Positions 18,888 to 27,917 of a DNA stretch of 64,000 nt are shown here, one piece after another. A program made the position numbers and the translations under genes. The stretch spans positions 1 to 64,000 of the forward strand of contig JAKANO010000006.1 in NCBI GenBank assembly GCA_021812385.1, read 5' to 3'. How positions within the stretch are numbered: position 1 is the first letter of the stretch; each line of letters begins with the position of its first letter. This DNA is from Pseudomonadota bacterium. GTDB taxonomy: Bacteria; Pseudomonadota; Gammaproteobacteria; Burkholderiales; Thiobacteraceae. The notes under the pieces were generated by a model. The model searched no databases. It was not told where the DNA came from and was given only the letters and a program-made list of their open reading frames with translations.

Positions 18888-19253
18888 ATGAAACATTCAC
18901 GTCCCGTCTATCTGGATTTGCTGCGCATTCGACAACCGCTTCCAGCCATGATTTCGCTATTGCACCGGATCAGTGGCGTGTTGTTATTTTTGGCCATTCC
19001 TTTCTTGCTCACCGCCTTGCAGGATTCGCTGACGAGTCCGGAACGCTTTGCTACTTTGCAGCAAAGCAGCGGCTTTAAGCTGGCGCTGTTTTTTTTGTGC
19101 GCGGCGTATGGCTATCATTTTTTCGCCGGACTGCGCTTTTTGCTGCTGGATTTGCATTGGGGAACAGCACTTAAATCCGCCCGGCTGACAGCCTGGGCAG
19201 TGCTTGGCGCAAGTTTGCTGAGTCTCTTGCTCCTGGGAGCCTGGCTATGGTGA
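18888..19253 (+). CDS. sdhC: Succinate dehydrogenase cytochrome b556 subunit
   Basis: The 121-residue membrane anchor of complex II has three helices (about 22-42, 64-84, 101-120). It carries the family motif RPVYLDLLRIRQPLPAM followed by SLLHRISG, whose Ser and Arg help bind ubiquinone, and a His in AAYGYHFFAGLR that fits the heme b ligand. It begins the sdhCDA run and overlaps sdhD by 7 bp. The start is the first ATG before the conserved RPVYLDL. Confidence 0.95.
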   Translation: MKHSRPVYLDLLRIRQPLPAMISLLHRISGVLLFLAIPFLLTALQDSLTSPERFATLQQSSGFKLALFFLCAAYGYHFFAGLRFLLLDLHWGTALKSARLTAWAVLGASLLSLLLLGAWLW

Positions 19254-19597
19254 AGCGCGCCATCACGGGCGCGCATTACGGCGTGCGCGATTGGCTGGCG
19301 CAACGCTTGAGTGCGGTCATTATGCTGCTCTACAGCATCGCTTTGCTGGCCTATGTCACCACGCATCAGCCGATGAATTTCGAAGCATGGCATGGATTAT
19401 TTCAACATGATGCAGTGCGTTTTTTTACGCTGCTGTTCGCACTCAGCCTGTTTGTGCATGCCTGGGTTGGGGTGCGTGATGTGTTGATGGATTATGTGCA
19501 CGCAACCGGACTCCGCTTGGCCTTGCAAGCCGCCACCATTGCCGCATTAGTGGTCTATGCGATGTGGACGATAGCGCTCTTGTGGGGTGCACGATGA
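19247..19597 (+). CDS. sdhD: Succinate dehydrogenase membrane anchor subunit
   Basis: The 116-residue protein has three hydrophobic helices (about 19-38, 55-76, 89-112). The segment [19 protein letters not shown] carries the His expected to ligate heme b and the Asp-Tyr pair that contributes to the quinone site. It overlaps sdhC (7 bp) and sdhA (4 bp, ATGA), so it is a coupled subunit of complex II. Confidence 0.95.
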   Translation: MVKRAITGAHYGVRDWLAQRLSAVIMLLYSIALLAYVTTHQPMNFEAWHGLFQHDAVRFFTLLFALSLFVHAWVGVRDVLMDYVHATGLRLALQAATIAALVVYAMWTIALLWGAR

Positions 19598-21357
19598 GCT
19601 TGCCGAAACGCACCTTCGATGCCCTGGTCATCGGCGCGGGCGGCGGCGGCTTGCGTGCCGCGCTGCAATTGGCGCAAGCCGATCTCAAAGTGGCCGTCGT
19701 GTCCAAAGTGTTTCCGACACGCTCGCATACCGTGGCGGCGCAGGGCGGCATTAATGCGGCTTTGGGCAATATCACCCCAGACAATTGGCATTGGCACATG
19801 TACGACACCGTGAAGGGTTCGGACTATCTCGGTGATCAAGATGCCATCGAATTCATGTGCCGCGCGGCGGCGCAAACGGTGTATGAGTTGGAGCATTACG
19901 GCTTGCCGTTTTCGCGCCTGGATAACGGCAAGATTTATCAGCGACCTTTCGGCGGCCAATCCACGGACTTTGGCGTGGGCCAAGCGACACGCGCCTGTGC
20001 CGCTGCGGATCGCACCGGGCACGCGATGTTGCATACCTTGTACCAACAAAATATCCGCGCCAAAACCCATTTTTTCGACGAGTTCTACGCCATTGATTTG
20101 ATCAAGGACGAGGCCGGCTACGTACTCGGGGTAGTAGCGCTGGAGATCGAAACCGGCGAACCTTTATTGATCGAATCGCGCACCACCTTGATCGCCACCG
20201 GCGGCGCGGCGCGCATCTTCCGCACCTCGACCAATGCCTTGATCAACACCGGCGATGGCTTGGGCATGGCGTTACGCGCTGGTTTTCCGCTGCAAGACAT
20301 GGAGTTTTTCCAATTTCATCCAACCGGGATTGCCGGAGTCGGCAATTTGATCTCAGAGGCGGCGCGCGGCGAGGGCGGCTATCTGGTCAACAGCCAGGGG
20401 GAGCGCTTCATGGAGCGCTATGCGCCGCACAACAAAGATTTGGCCAGCCGCGATGTCGTCAGCCGCGCGATTATTTCCGAAGTGCGCGCAGGGCGTGGCT
20501 GCGGCATACATGCCGACCATGTGTTGCTCAAAATGGATCATTTGGGCGCGGATAAAATCCTGTCGCGGCTGCCGGGAATCCGCGATTTGTCGCGCCGCTT
20601 TGCGCATGTCGACCCGATCGACAACCCAATCCCGGTGTTTCCAACCGCGCATTACATGATGGGCGGCATCCCCAGCAATCGCCATGGCCAAGTCGTGGCG
20701 CCGACCGCCACCGGACCGGAAGAACCGGTTCCGGGATTGTATGCGGTGGGGGAGTGCGCTTGCGTATCGGTGCACGGCGCGAATCGTTTGGGCGGCAATT
20801 CCTTGCTGGATATCGTGGTATTTGGCCGCGCCGCCGGCAGCCATATGCTGAATTATTTGCATGAAAATCCCTATCCGCGTCCGATCCCGAAACAAGCTGC
20901 GGAGCCGGCTTTAGCGCGGCTTGCGCGCTGGGAGAAGGGCGGGCAAGGGGAAAGCATTCCCGACATTCGCGAATCCATGCGCCGCATCATGGAAGATCAT
21001 TGCGGCGTCTTCCGCACCGGTGACAGCCTGCGCGCAGGCGTGGAGAAGATGCAGCAACTGCGGGATCGCATGTCGCGCGCGGTATTGCACGACCACAGCA
21101 AAATCTTCAATACCGCGCGCATCGAAGCTTTGGAACTCGAAAACATGCTGGAAACCGCGCTCGCCAGCATCGTTTCGGCAAGTGCCCGGGAAGAGAGTCG
21201 CGGCGCCCATTCGCGCGTTGATTTTCCTGCGCGTGACGACAATAACTGGTTGAAACATAGTTTGTTTTTTTACGACGGCCAGCGCTTGGATTACAAGCCG
21301 GTGCGCCTAAAACCCCTCACGGTCGAGTCCTTTCCCCCGCTTGCCCGCCTTTACTAA
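19594..21357 (+). CDS. sdhA: Succinate dehydrogenase flavoprotein subunit
   Basis: The 587-residue catalytic subunit oxidises succinate to fumarate on the cytoplasmic side. It contains the FAD fold [17 protein letters not shown], the [10 protein letters not shown] motif with the His that carries covalent [13 protein letters not shown] and the [13 protein letters not shown] capping residues. I choose ATG 19594, which overlaps the sdhD stop; a GTG 30 bp upstream lies inside sdhD and is not needed. The next gene is not sdhB but an HD-GYP protein, an unusual interruption of the operon. Confidence 0.97.
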   Translation: MSLPKRTFDALVIGAGGGGLRAALQLAQADLKVAVVSKVFPTRSHTVAAQGGINAALGNITPDNWHWHMYDTVKGSDYLGDQDAIEFMCRAAAQTVYELEHYGLPFSRLDNGKIYQRPFGGQSTDFGVGQATRACAAADRTGHAMLHTLYQQNIRAKTHFFDEFYAIDLIKDEAGYVLGVVALEIETGEPLLIESRTTLIATGGAARIFRTSTNALINTGDGLGMALRAGFPLQDMEFFQFHPTGIAGVGNLISEAARGEGGYLVNSQGERFMERYAPHNKDLASRDVVSRAIISEVRAGRGCGIHADHVLLKMDHLGADKILSRLPGIRDLSRRFAHVDPIDNPIPVFPTAHYMMGGIPSNRHGQVVAPTATGPEEPVPGLYAVGECACVSVHGANRLGGNSLLDIVVFGRAAGSHMLNYLHENPYPRPIPKQAAEPALARLARWEKGGQGESIPDIRESMRRIMEDHCGVFRTGDSLRAGVEKMQQLRDRMSRAVLHDHSKIFNTARIEALELENMLETALASIVSASAREESRGAHSRVDFPARDDNNWLKHSLFFYDGQRLDYKPVRLKPLTVESFPPLARLY

Positions 21358-21385
21358 AGCACGCTTCCATAAGCTGTTGTCCAAC

Positions 21386-21412
21386 TAAACTATTGACGAT
21401 TTAGGCCGATAC
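21386..21412 (+). promoter_or_regulatory. Sigma-28 (FliA)-type promoter ahead of the HD-GYP gene
   Basis: TAAACTAT (21386-21393), 11 bp, then GCCGATAC (21405-21412). It has the TAAA core at -35, the exact consensus spacing and seven of eight -10 positions (GCCGATAA). It lies in the 93-bp gap between sdhA and the HD-GYP gene, so it could drive HD-GYP and, by read-through, sdhB and sdhE. It was found by eye; no start-site data are available. Confidence 0.6.
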
Positions 21413-21450
21413 AAGGCTATCGCTTATCACTTCGTCATTAATCTGATTTT

Positions 21451-22563
21451 ATGAATCGCTTATCAGCCTCTGATATTCGCGTCGGCGAGCCCATTTTATG
21501 GGATTGCTACGATGCCGCAGGCACCTTGCTCTTGCGCAAAGGAATTTTGGTGACGAGCGAGCGCCAAATTGAAGGCTTGATCGCGCGCGGCTTGTTCATT
21601 TCACAAAAAGCGGTTGCCCCTGAATTGGCTATACCACGCCCGGCAGAAAAAACTTCTCCCTTCCATACCGTCGAGGAATTTAAGCGGCGCTTACGCGGCA
21701 TATTCGAGAGCATTTCGAATGCGCAAAGCGGTGATCTGCCCGAACGCATTTTGAAACTGGCGCGCGATTTACAGGCAGTTTGCGATTCAGATACGGATGC
21801 GGTGCTGGGGATGATGCATCTTGATACCGAAAGCCGTTACACCATCATGCATCCCTTGTATGTCGCAATTCTGGTTGAGTTAATTGCGCGCGTTAAAAAG
21901 GTTCCGGAGGATCAGCGGCTTTCGATTGTTGCCGCAGCGCTGACGGCAAACATATCCATCATTGAATTGCAGGAACAACTGCAGAAGCAGGAAGGGCCGC
22001 TCACCGACGAGCAGAAGGCGGAAATGCGTTCGCATCCGGTCAGCGCCGTGGATCAGCTGCTCGCAATCGGCGTACAAGATGATTTATGGATTGCCACGGT
22101 TTTACACCATCATGAAAAGATCGATGGTTCAGGCTACCCCGGCGCACAACGTGGAGACGACATTCCGCTCGCTGTGCGCATTCTTTCCTTGGCCGACACC
22201 TATAGCGCCATGGTGACGCCGAGGGTTTATCGCACCGCGATTCTCGCGCGGGATGCCCTGCGCGATATTTTCTTGAAACGCGGCGGTGAGATGGATGCGG
22301 AATTGGCGCAATTGTTCATTAAAGTGCTGGGCGTGTTTCCGCCCGGAACATTTGTTAAGCTGCAAAATGGCGAGGTGGGCATCGTAACCCGGCGCGGGGA
22401 AAACAGCATGAAACCCATCGTCCATGCGGTGATTGGTCCGCGCGGCGCGCCATTTCCATCTTCCCTCAAACGCGATTCGACGCAAGCCGATTATGCGATC
22501 GTGGAGATGGTGGTGCGCGACCGCGCAGTCAAGCTCGATGTGCATCGCATGTGGGGATACTAG
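21451..22563 (+). CDS. Degenerate HD-GYP domain protein inserted in the sdh operon
   Basis: The 370-residue soluble protein has an N-terminal region typical of response-type HD-GYP proteins (VGEPILWDCYDAAGTLLLRKG, about 11-31) and an HD-GYP domain (about 125-290). The second half of the HD-GYP signature is present: H195, HHHEKIDGSGYP (219-230), D249 and the following Y-S-A-M. The HD pair itself is lost: where active enzymes have A-L-L-H-D-I-G-K this one has A-L-T-A-N-I-S-I (163-170), so His is Ala166 and Asp is Asn167. Two metal ligands are therefore missing, and c-di-GMP hydrolysis is doubtful; a binding or regulatory role is more likely. A tail of about 80 residues follows. It has its own sigma-28-type promoter match and lies 30 bp before sdhB. 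Confidence 0.88.
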   Translation: MNRLSASDIRVGEPILWDCYDAAGTLLLRKGILVTSERQIEGLIARGLFISQKAVAPELAIPRPAEKTSPFHTVEEFKRRLRGIFESISNAQSGDLPERILKLARDLQAVCDSDTDAVLGMMHLDTESRYTIMHPLYVAILVELIARVKKVPEDQRLSIVAAALTANISIIELQEQLQKQEGPLTDEQKAEMRSHPVSAVDQLLAIGVQDDLWIATVLHHHEKIDGSGYPGAQRGDDIPLAVRILSLADTYSAMVTPRVYRTAILARDALRDIFLKRGGEMDAELAQLFIKVLGVFPPGTFVKLQNGEVGIVTRRGENSMKPIVHAVIGPRGAPFPSSLKRDSTQADYAIVEMVVRDRAVKLDVHRMWGY

Positions 22564-22592
22564 TACAATACCCCGTACTCTAGGGGGTAGCG

Positions 22593-23288
22593 ATGCGCTT
22601 CTCGATTTACCGATTCAACCCGGAAACCGGGCAAAAACCTTATATGCAAGACATCGAGCTGGATTTTCAGCCCGAAGGCAAAATGTTGTTGGATGCCATT
22701 CTTGCACTCAAAGACATCGACCCTACGCTATCCGTGCGCCGCTCTTGCCGTGAAGGTGTTTGCGGTTCCGATGCAATGAATATCAACGGCCAAAATGGCT
22801 TGGCCTGCATCACGCCGCTCGCCGACTTAAAACAACCGATTACCTTACGCCCCTTGCCCGGCATGCCGGTGATCCGCGATTTAATCGTCGACCTCACGCA
22901 GTTTTACCAACAATATCGCTCCATTCAGCCCTACCTTCTCAATCATGATCCGGAACCCGAGATCGAGCGCTTGCAAACACCGGAGCAGCGCGCCGAATTA
23001 GATGGTTTGTACGAATGCATGTTGTGCGCCTGCTGCTCTACGGCTTGCCCCTCATTTTGGTGGAATCCGGATAAATTCGTCGGGCCCGCAGGCCTGCTGC
23101 AAGCCTACCGCTTTATTGCCGACAGCCGAGATCAGGCCACCAATGAACGCTTGGACCACTTGGAAGATCCCTATCGTTTGTTCCGTTGCCACAGCATCAT
23201 GAATTGCGTCGCGGTCTGCCCGAAGGGGCTTAACCCCACGGAAGCGATTGGGAAAATCAAAACCCTATTAGTCAATCGCAGCGTATGA
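22593..23288 (+). CDS. sdhB: Succinate dehydrogenase iron-sulfur subunit
   Basis: The 231-residue subunit carries electrons from FAD to quinone. The 2Fe-2S site is CREGVCGSDAMNINGQNGL followed by AC; Asp at the third position is also found in the E. coli enzyme, so it is not a defect. The 4Fe-4S site CMLCACCSTACP and the 3Fe-4S/4Fe-4S segment CHSIMNCVAVCPKG are intact. It is separated from sdhA by the HD-GYP gene. A small stem (TACCCC 22569-22574 / GGGGTA 22584-22589) covers its purine-rich ribosome-binding site, which could modulate translation; that is inference. Its end overlaps sdhE by 4 bp. Confidence 0.96.
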   Translation: MRFSIYRFNPETGQKPYMQDIELDFQPEGKMLLDAILALKDIDPTLSVRRSCREGVCGSDAMNINGQNGLACITPLADLKQPITLRPLPGMPVIRDLIVDLTQFYQQYRSIQPYLLNHDPEPEIERLQTPEQRAELDGLYECMLCACCSTACPSFWWNPDKFVGPAGLLQAYRFIADSRDQATNERLDHLEDPYRLFRCHSIMNCVAVCPKGLNPTEAIGKIKTLLVNRSV

Positions 23289-23518
23289 ACGCCATCAATC
23301 GCCTGCGCTGGAAGTGTCGCCGCGGCACGCTCGAACTCGATCTGGTGCTGCAGCAATTTCTAGAGCGCGACTATGCGACGCTGGATGCGAATTCCAAGCA
23401 AGCCTTCGAAACTTTGCTAGAAGCCGGAGACGAAGATTTATGGGCCATGCTCAATGGCGAAATGCCTGCCCCAGCGCCTGACTATGAAACCGTGATCAGC
23501 TTGTTGCGCGCATGTTAA
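23285..23518 (+). CDS. sdhE: FAD assembly factor SdhE
   Basis: This 77-residue helical protein is required for covalent flavinylation of SdhA. The diagnostic RGxxE motif is present as CRRGTLELD near the N-terminus, followed by FLERDYATLD. The 4-bp overlap with sdhB means flavinylation factor and Fe-S subunit are produced together. Length is typical. Confidence 0.95.
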   Translation: MNAINRLRWKCRRGTLELDLVLQQFLERDYATLDANSKQAFETLLEAGDEDLWAMLNGEMPAPAPDYETVISLLRAC

Positions 23519-23976
23519 GGCTCAGCTTTAAGCCCTCGCGCCAGTTAATGGCGTATCTGGTGCTTGGACATTTCATCGCGGCAATATGTGTGCTCAGCGT
23601 GCCGCTCCTGCCTTGGCTAAAATTATTACTGCTGAGCCTGCTGCTGGCGAGCCTTCTTTACAGTCTTCGACATCAGGTCTGGCGTACTTGGCCATTCAGT
23701 ATCGTCGCCCTGCAGTTTGAGCAAGACGGCACCGTGTTCATGCAATACCGTAACGGCAATTTTCTTGAAGCGCAGGTGCTTGGAAGCAGTTTTGTCGCGC
23801 CGTATCTCAGCATTATCCTGCTCAAATCGAAGCAGGGCTGGTTTGCGCGCAGCGTGGTTCTGTTGCCGGATATGCTGGCGCCGGAATTGTTTCGTACCTT
23901 GCGCGTTTGGTTGAAATGGCGCCTTGGGCGTGGCGCAGCGCCGAAGGCAAATGTCGATTGGACCGGCCAATCGTAA
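23512..23976 (+). CDS. YgfX-like (CptA family) membrane protein
   Basis: The 154-residue protein has two N-terminal hydrophobic helices (about 12-31 and 35-50) followed by a soluble domain with W-P-F-S-I-V-A-L-Q and R-S-V-V-L-L-P-D-M-L segments. Size, topology and position directly after sdhE match the YgfX family, which in E. coli is encoded beside sdhE and was proposed as a membrane toxin or cell-division effector. I rely on context as much as sequence. It overlaps sdhE by 7 bp and converges on nadB with only 28 bp between them. Confidence 0.7.
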   Translation: MLRLSFKPSRQLMAYLVLGHFIAAICVLSVPLLPWLKLLLLSLLLASLLYSLRHQVWRTWPFSIVALQFEQDGTVFMQYRNGNFLEAQVLGSSFVAPYLSIILLKSKQGWFARSVVLLPDMLAPELFRTLRVWLKWRLGRGAAPKANVDWTGQS

Positions 23977-24004
23977 ATCGCATGTGCGGCCAGCCCAGTC
24001 AGCT

Positions 24005-25579
24005 TTACGGTGTGAGCACCGTATTTTCGGCATGCGCTAGCAAATGCGGATAGTCACGGCTGAAATGCAAGCCACGGCTCTCATGCCGCAGCACTGCACA
24101 GCGCACGATCAGTTCCGCCGTCAGCACCAGATTACGCAATTCCAGGAGATCGTTACTGACGCGGAAATTTTTGTAGTACTCATCGATTTCCCCGGTCAGC
24201 AGCTGGATTCGATGCAGCGCCCGTTCCAGGCGCTTATTCGTGCGCACAATACCGACGTAGTCCCACATGAAGCGCCGCAACTCATCCCAGTTGTGGGAGA
24301 TAACGATTTCCTCATCGGCATCCGTCACGCGGCTTTCATCCCAGTCGGGCAGGGCGGGGAGAGTGCTGACCGGGTGTTGCAAGATATCTTCCGCGGCAGC
24401 GCGCCCGAAAACCAAGCATTCCAGCAGGGAATTGCTGGCGAGCCGGTTGGCGCCATGCAAGCCGGTGCAAGCCACTTCGCCCACGGCATATAACTGCGCA
24501 ACGGCGGTGCGCGCATCAAGATCGGTCAGCACGCCGCCACAACTATAATGCGCCGCCGGTACGACCGGGATGGCTTGTTTGGTGATGTCGATTCCCAAGG
24601 CCAGGCAACGCTCATAAATCGTCGGAAAATGCTCGCGCACGAAAGCCGCCGGTTGGTGTGAAATATCCAAATAGACGCAGTCCAAGCCGCGTTTTTTCAT
24701 TTCAAAGTCGATGGCGCGCGCCACCACATCGCGCGGGGCCAATTCTGCGCGCGCATCGTGCTCCGGCATGAAGCGCGTTCCATCCGGCAATTTCAACAGA
24801 CCGCCTTCTCCCCGCACCGCCTCGGTGATGAGGAAGGATTTTGCGTGCGGGTGATACAAGCAAGTCGGATGAAATTGGATAAATTCCATATTGGCGACTT
24901 GGCATCCGGCGCGCCAAGCCATTGCCACGCCGTCACCGGTCGCGACATCGGGATTGGTCGTATAGAGATAAACTTTCCCGGTGCCGCCGCTAGCCAATAC
25001 CGTGCTATCGGCGGCAATCGTGACCACATGGCCATCGACTTTATTGAGCGCATATAAGCCATAGCAACGCTTGCCGACACGGCCGAGCTTGGCATCGGTT
25101 ATTAAGTCGACGGCGATATGCTGCTCCAGCAGGGTGATGTTGGGGTGGGCTTTAACGCGCTCGATTAGCGTCGTTTGCACCGCATGGCCGGTGGCATCCG
25201 CGGCATGAATCACGCGCCGCTGGTTATGGCCGCCTTCGCGCGTGAGGTGGTAGCCGGTTGCATGGTTTGCATCGCGCGTGAATGCTACCCCTTGGTCGAT
25301 CAACCATTGAATCATCTCCGGGCCGTGGCTCACCACATGCCGTGTAACCGCTTCATTGCACAAGCCAGCCCCCGCGATCAGGGTGTCCTGCACATGGGCT
25401 TCAATGGAATCTTCGGATGCCAGTACCGCCGCAATCCCGCCTTGGGCCCAATCGCTGGCCCCGTCGAGCAATGCGCGCTTGGTAATGATGCCTACCTGGC
25501 GCTGCTCGGCCAGATACAGCGCGGTAGTGAGCCCGGCCAGTCCACTGCCGACAATCAGCACATCGAATGAATAACGCAT
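24005..25579 (-). CDS. nadB: L-aspartate oxidase
   Basis: The 524-residue FAD enzyme oxidises aspartate to iminoaspartate, the first step of NAD synthesis. It belongs to the same fold as Sdh[16 protein letters not shown] (FAD), [29 protein letters not shown]-like segment and [21 protein letters not shown] 25579 ([11 protein letters not shown]) is preferred over a TTG three codons upstream. It is divergent from rpoE, the same arrangement as in E. coli, so the pair is an ancient linkage. Confidence 0.96.
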   Translation of the reverse strand: MRYSFDVLIVGSGLAGLTTALYLAEQRQVGIITKRALLDGASDWAQGGIAAVLASEDSIEAHVQDTLIAGAGLCNEAVTRHVVSHGPEMIQWLIDQGVAFTRDANHATGYHLTREGGHNQRRVIHAADATGHAVQTTLIERVKAHPNITLLEQHIAVDLITDAKLGRVGKRCYGLYALNKVDGHVVTIAADSTVLASGGTGKVYLYTTNPDVATGDGVAMAWRAGCQVANMEFIQFHPTCLYHPHAKSFLITEAVRGEGGLLKLPDGTRFMPEHDARAELAPRDVVARAIDFEMKKRGLDCVYLDISHQPAAFVREHFPTIYERCLALGIDITKQAIPVVPAAHYSCGGVLTDLDARTAVAQLYAVGEVACTGLHGANRLASNSLLECLVFGRAAAEDILQHPVSTLPALPDWDESRVTDADEEIVISHNWDELRRFMWDYVGIVRTNKRLERALHRIQLLTGEIDEYYKNFRVSNDLLELRNLVLTAELIVRCAVLRHESRGLHFSRDYPHLLAHAENTVLTP

Positions 25580-25638
25580 AGCTGGCAATTAATAAGCATG
25601 GATAGGGAATAATAAACAGGTTAAGACCAATTCTAAGT

Positions 25639-25666
25639 GAACTCTTGGCAGATCGCTTGGTCTTTT
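25639..25666 (+). promoter_or_regulatory. Candidate extracytoplasmic-function (sigma-E) promoter for rpoE
   Basis: TGAACTC-like -35 (GAACTC at 25639-25644), 16 bp, then TCTTTT (25661-25666), resembling the GGAACTT-N16-TCTGA pattern used by sigma-E to drive its own gene. It lies within a perfect inverted repeat AAGACCAA / TTGGTCTT (25623-25630 and 25657-25664) which could also be an operator. The match is moderate. Confidence 0.35.
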
Positions 25667-25784
25667 ATACAAGCAACATTTTCAATTCCCGATTATTGCG
25701 TGGAGACGGTATACTTTGGGCCTACTAAGTGACATTCCGCTAGGGGCGATTGCCCCAGAAACAAACTCCACGGATCGGCCCAGC

Positions 25785-26399
25785 ATGAGTGAACCCGTTA
25801 CGGGTGAAAGGCAGATCGACCAAGTCCTGGTCGAACGCGCGCAAGCAGGCGACAAGCACGCGTTTGAATTATTGGTCTCCAAGTACCAGCGCAAGCTGGG
25901 GCGCTTGCTTTCGCGCTTTATTCGCGATTCGGCCGAGGTTGAGGACGTGACGCAGGAAGCGTTTATCAAAGCCTATCGCGCATTACCGACATTTCGTGGC
26001 GATAGCGCTTTTTACACCTGGCTCTACCGCATCGGGATCAATACCGCGAAAAATTTCTTGGTCTCTCAAGGGCGGCGTGCGCCGACCGTTACCAAGTTGG
26101 ATGCGGAAGAATCGGAAGGCTTCGAAGATGCTGATGCCTTGCATGATCTGAATACACCAGAAACCGCCATGTTGACCCAGGAAATTGGGCAAACGGTGAA
26201 TTCGGCGATGGCGGCGTTGCCTGAAGAATTGCGCGTAGCGCTGACCTTGCGCGAAATTGAAGGTTTGAGTTATGAGGAAATTGCGCAAGCAATGAATTGT
26301 CCGATTGGTACCGTACGTTCGCGCATTTTTCGAGCGCGCGAAGCGGTGGCTGAAAAATTGCGTCCCTTATTGGGGACGAGTCAAGACCGGAGGTGGTAA
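25785..26399 (+). CDS. rpoE: RNA polymerase sigma factor RpoE (sigma-24)
   Basis: This 204-residue group 4 sigma factor runs the envelope-stress response. Region 2 (KHAFELLVSKYQRKLGRLLSR with DVTQEAFIKAYRAL) and region 4 (LPEELRVALTLREIEGLSY and EIAQAMNCPIGTVRSRIFRARE) are clear. I choose ATG 25785 (MSEPVTGERQ), which matches the usual length; an in-frame TTG at 25716 would add 23 unconserved residues. The gene is followed at once by its anti-sigma factor. Autoregulation is likely. Confidence 0.96.
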   Translation: MSEPVTGERQIDQVLVERAQAGDKHAFELLVSKYQRKLGRLLSRFIRDSAEVEDVTQEAFIKAYRALPTFRGDSAFYTWLYRIGINTAKNFLVSQGRRAPTVTKLDAEESEGFEDADALHDLNTPETAMLTQEIGQTVNSAMAALPEELRVALTLREIEGLSYEEIAQAMNCPIGTVRSRIFRAREAVAEKLRPLLGTSQDRRW

Positions 26400-26401
26400 T
26401 C

Positions 26402-26962
26402 ATGAAAGAGCAACTTTCTGCGCTGATGGATAGCGAATTAAGCGCGGCCGAGGCCGCACGTTTAATGAAGGCTATGAAACATGACGATGCCCTGCATGAA
26501 GCCTGGAATACCTACCACGTCTTGGGCGATGCCTTACGAAAATCACCTCAATTAAGCACGGATTTCAATGCCAAACTGATGCAGCGCTTGGCGCAAGAGC
26601 CAACCGTCTTGGCACCGCAACGCGAACGTAAGCGCTTGGCCGCTACGCGGCGTTTCCCCCTATCCATCGCAGCATCGGTTGCTGCGGTGGGTTTAGTGAG
26701 CATTCTGGCCTTGCAGATGACACGCTTAAATCAGGGGGCTGTGCCGACTCAAGTAGCAGTGGCGCCAGTTGTCCAGCAAGTGGCGCTGTTGACTCCGCCA
26801 GCGCAGAAAGCAGGGGAGAGTCCCGTAGCAAGAGCGCCTGTACACGTCAAATTCACCAGCGCAACGCCCAGCACTTATCTGTTGGCGCACCAAGAATTTT
26901 CACCTGGTTACGCTCCGGCCTATGTGCGCGTGGTGTCCGAACAAAGAGACGGCAAGCAATGA
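26402..26962 (+). CDS. rseA: Sigma-E anti-sigma factor RseA (MucA)
   Basis: The 186-residue single-pass inner-membrane protein has an N-terminal cytoplasmic sigma-binding domain (KEQLSALMDSELSAAEAARL, WNTYHVLGDALRK), one transmembrane segment (about 87-105, FPLSIAASVAAVGLVSILAL) and a periplasmic tail that would bind RseB. A strong GGAGG lies 8 nt before ATG 26402; an upstream GTG at 26393 is less likely. The start lies 2 bp after rpoE. RseA is cleaved stepwise by DegS and RseP during stress. Confidence 0.93.
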   Translation: MKEQLSALMDSELSAAEAARLMKAMKHDDALHEAWNTYHVLGDALRKSPQLSTDFNAKLMQRLAQEPTVLAPQRERKRLAATRRFPLSIAASVAAVGLVSILALQMTRLNQGAVPTQVAVAPVVQQVALLTPPAQKAGESPVARAPVHVKFTSATPSTYLLAHQEFSPGYAPAYVRVVSEQRDGKQ

Positions 26963-27915
26963 ATCGATGGTTGGCCTCTGGGCTACTTTGCGCCGCCGCG
27001 GTGGGATCTGCAAATGCCGCAGGCAATCAAGACGAGGCTTTTCTTTTGTTGCAGCGCATGGCAAATGCTGCGCACCAATTGAATTATTCCGGCAGCTTTG
27101 TGTACCAGCACGAACACAATATGGAAACTTCGCGCATCACGCACATGAAGGATGCGCGTGGCGAATACGAGAAATTAGTCATGTTGAATGGCCATCGGCG
27201 CCAGGTTTTTCGCAACAATGACGAGGTGTATTGTTTTTTGGCGGACGATAAAACCGTGATGGTGGACAAACGCCACTCGAAACGCAGTTTCCCCGCTCTG
27301 GTGCCGACACAACTGGCGGATTTGAACAAGCATTACGATATTCAATTGGGCGGGCAGGAACGCGTGGCCGGTCGCGATAGCCGGATTATCGTTCTGACGC
27401 CGAAGGATACGTATCGCTATGGGCATCGCTTTTGGTCCGACAAACAAACAGGCTTGTTGCTGAAAGCCAGCATCTGGAACAATCAAAAGGAATTGGTCGA
27501 TCAATTTTTCTTCAGCGATATCAAGATCGGCGCGGCCATCAATCGAACGGAAGTCAAGCCGGAGTTGCGCGGGAAAAAACTTGTGCGATCAACCAGTGAA
27601 GACATGGATACAGCGGTGCCGATCGATCCCGGTTGGGATATTTCCGCTCCGCCGGGATACAAGCATATGATGGCAATAAAACGCGTTTTACCGGGTGCGC
27701 ACATGCCGGTAAATCACATCGTCTTTTCCGATGGATTGGCGGCAGTATCGGTTTTTATCGAACCAGCATCGGAAAAAACGGTTGCGGGCTTGTCCAGCCA
27801 AGGGGCCGTGCATGTCTATACGCGCATCGTGGCGAATCAGCAAATTACCGTTTTAGGTGAGGTCCCGACTGCAACGGTCGTACAAATCGGCGACTCCGTA
27901 ACGTACAAACAATAA
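26959..27915 (+). CDS. rseB: Periplasmic regulator RseB (MucB)
   Basis: This 318-residue exported protein has a signal peptide (about 1-21, AAAVGSANA) followed by the MucB/RseB lipoprotein-like N-terminal domain. That domain contains NYSGSFVYQHEHNMETSRITH and the hallmark LNGHRRQVFRNNDEVYCF. The C-terminal domain is also present (VNHIVFSDGLAAVSVFIE). RseB senses mislocalised lipopolysaccharide and lipoproteins and protects RseA from DegS. It overlaps rseA by 4 bp. Confidence 0.95.
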   Translation: MNRWLASGLLCAAAVGSANAAGNQDEAFLLLQRMANAAHQLNYSGSFVYQHEHNMETSRITHMKDARGEYEKLVMLNGHRRQVFRNNDEVYCFLADDKTVMVDKRHSKRSFPALVPTQLADLNKHYDIQLGGQERVAGRDSRIIVLTPKDTYRYGHRFWSDKQTGLLLKASIWNNQKELVDQFFFSDIKIGAAINRTEVKPELRGKKLVRSTSEDMDTAVPIDPGWDISAPPGYKHMMAIKRVLPGAHMPVNHIVFSDGLAAVSVFIEPASEKTVAGLSSQGAVHVYTRIVANQQITVLGEVPTATVVQIGDSVTYKQ

Positions 27916-27917
27916 CC

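Noticed and set aside
22740-22800. Apparent loss of a cysteine in the SdhB 2Fe-2S site (CGSD)
   Set aside because: Asp at this position is normal in bacterial SdhB, including E. coli.
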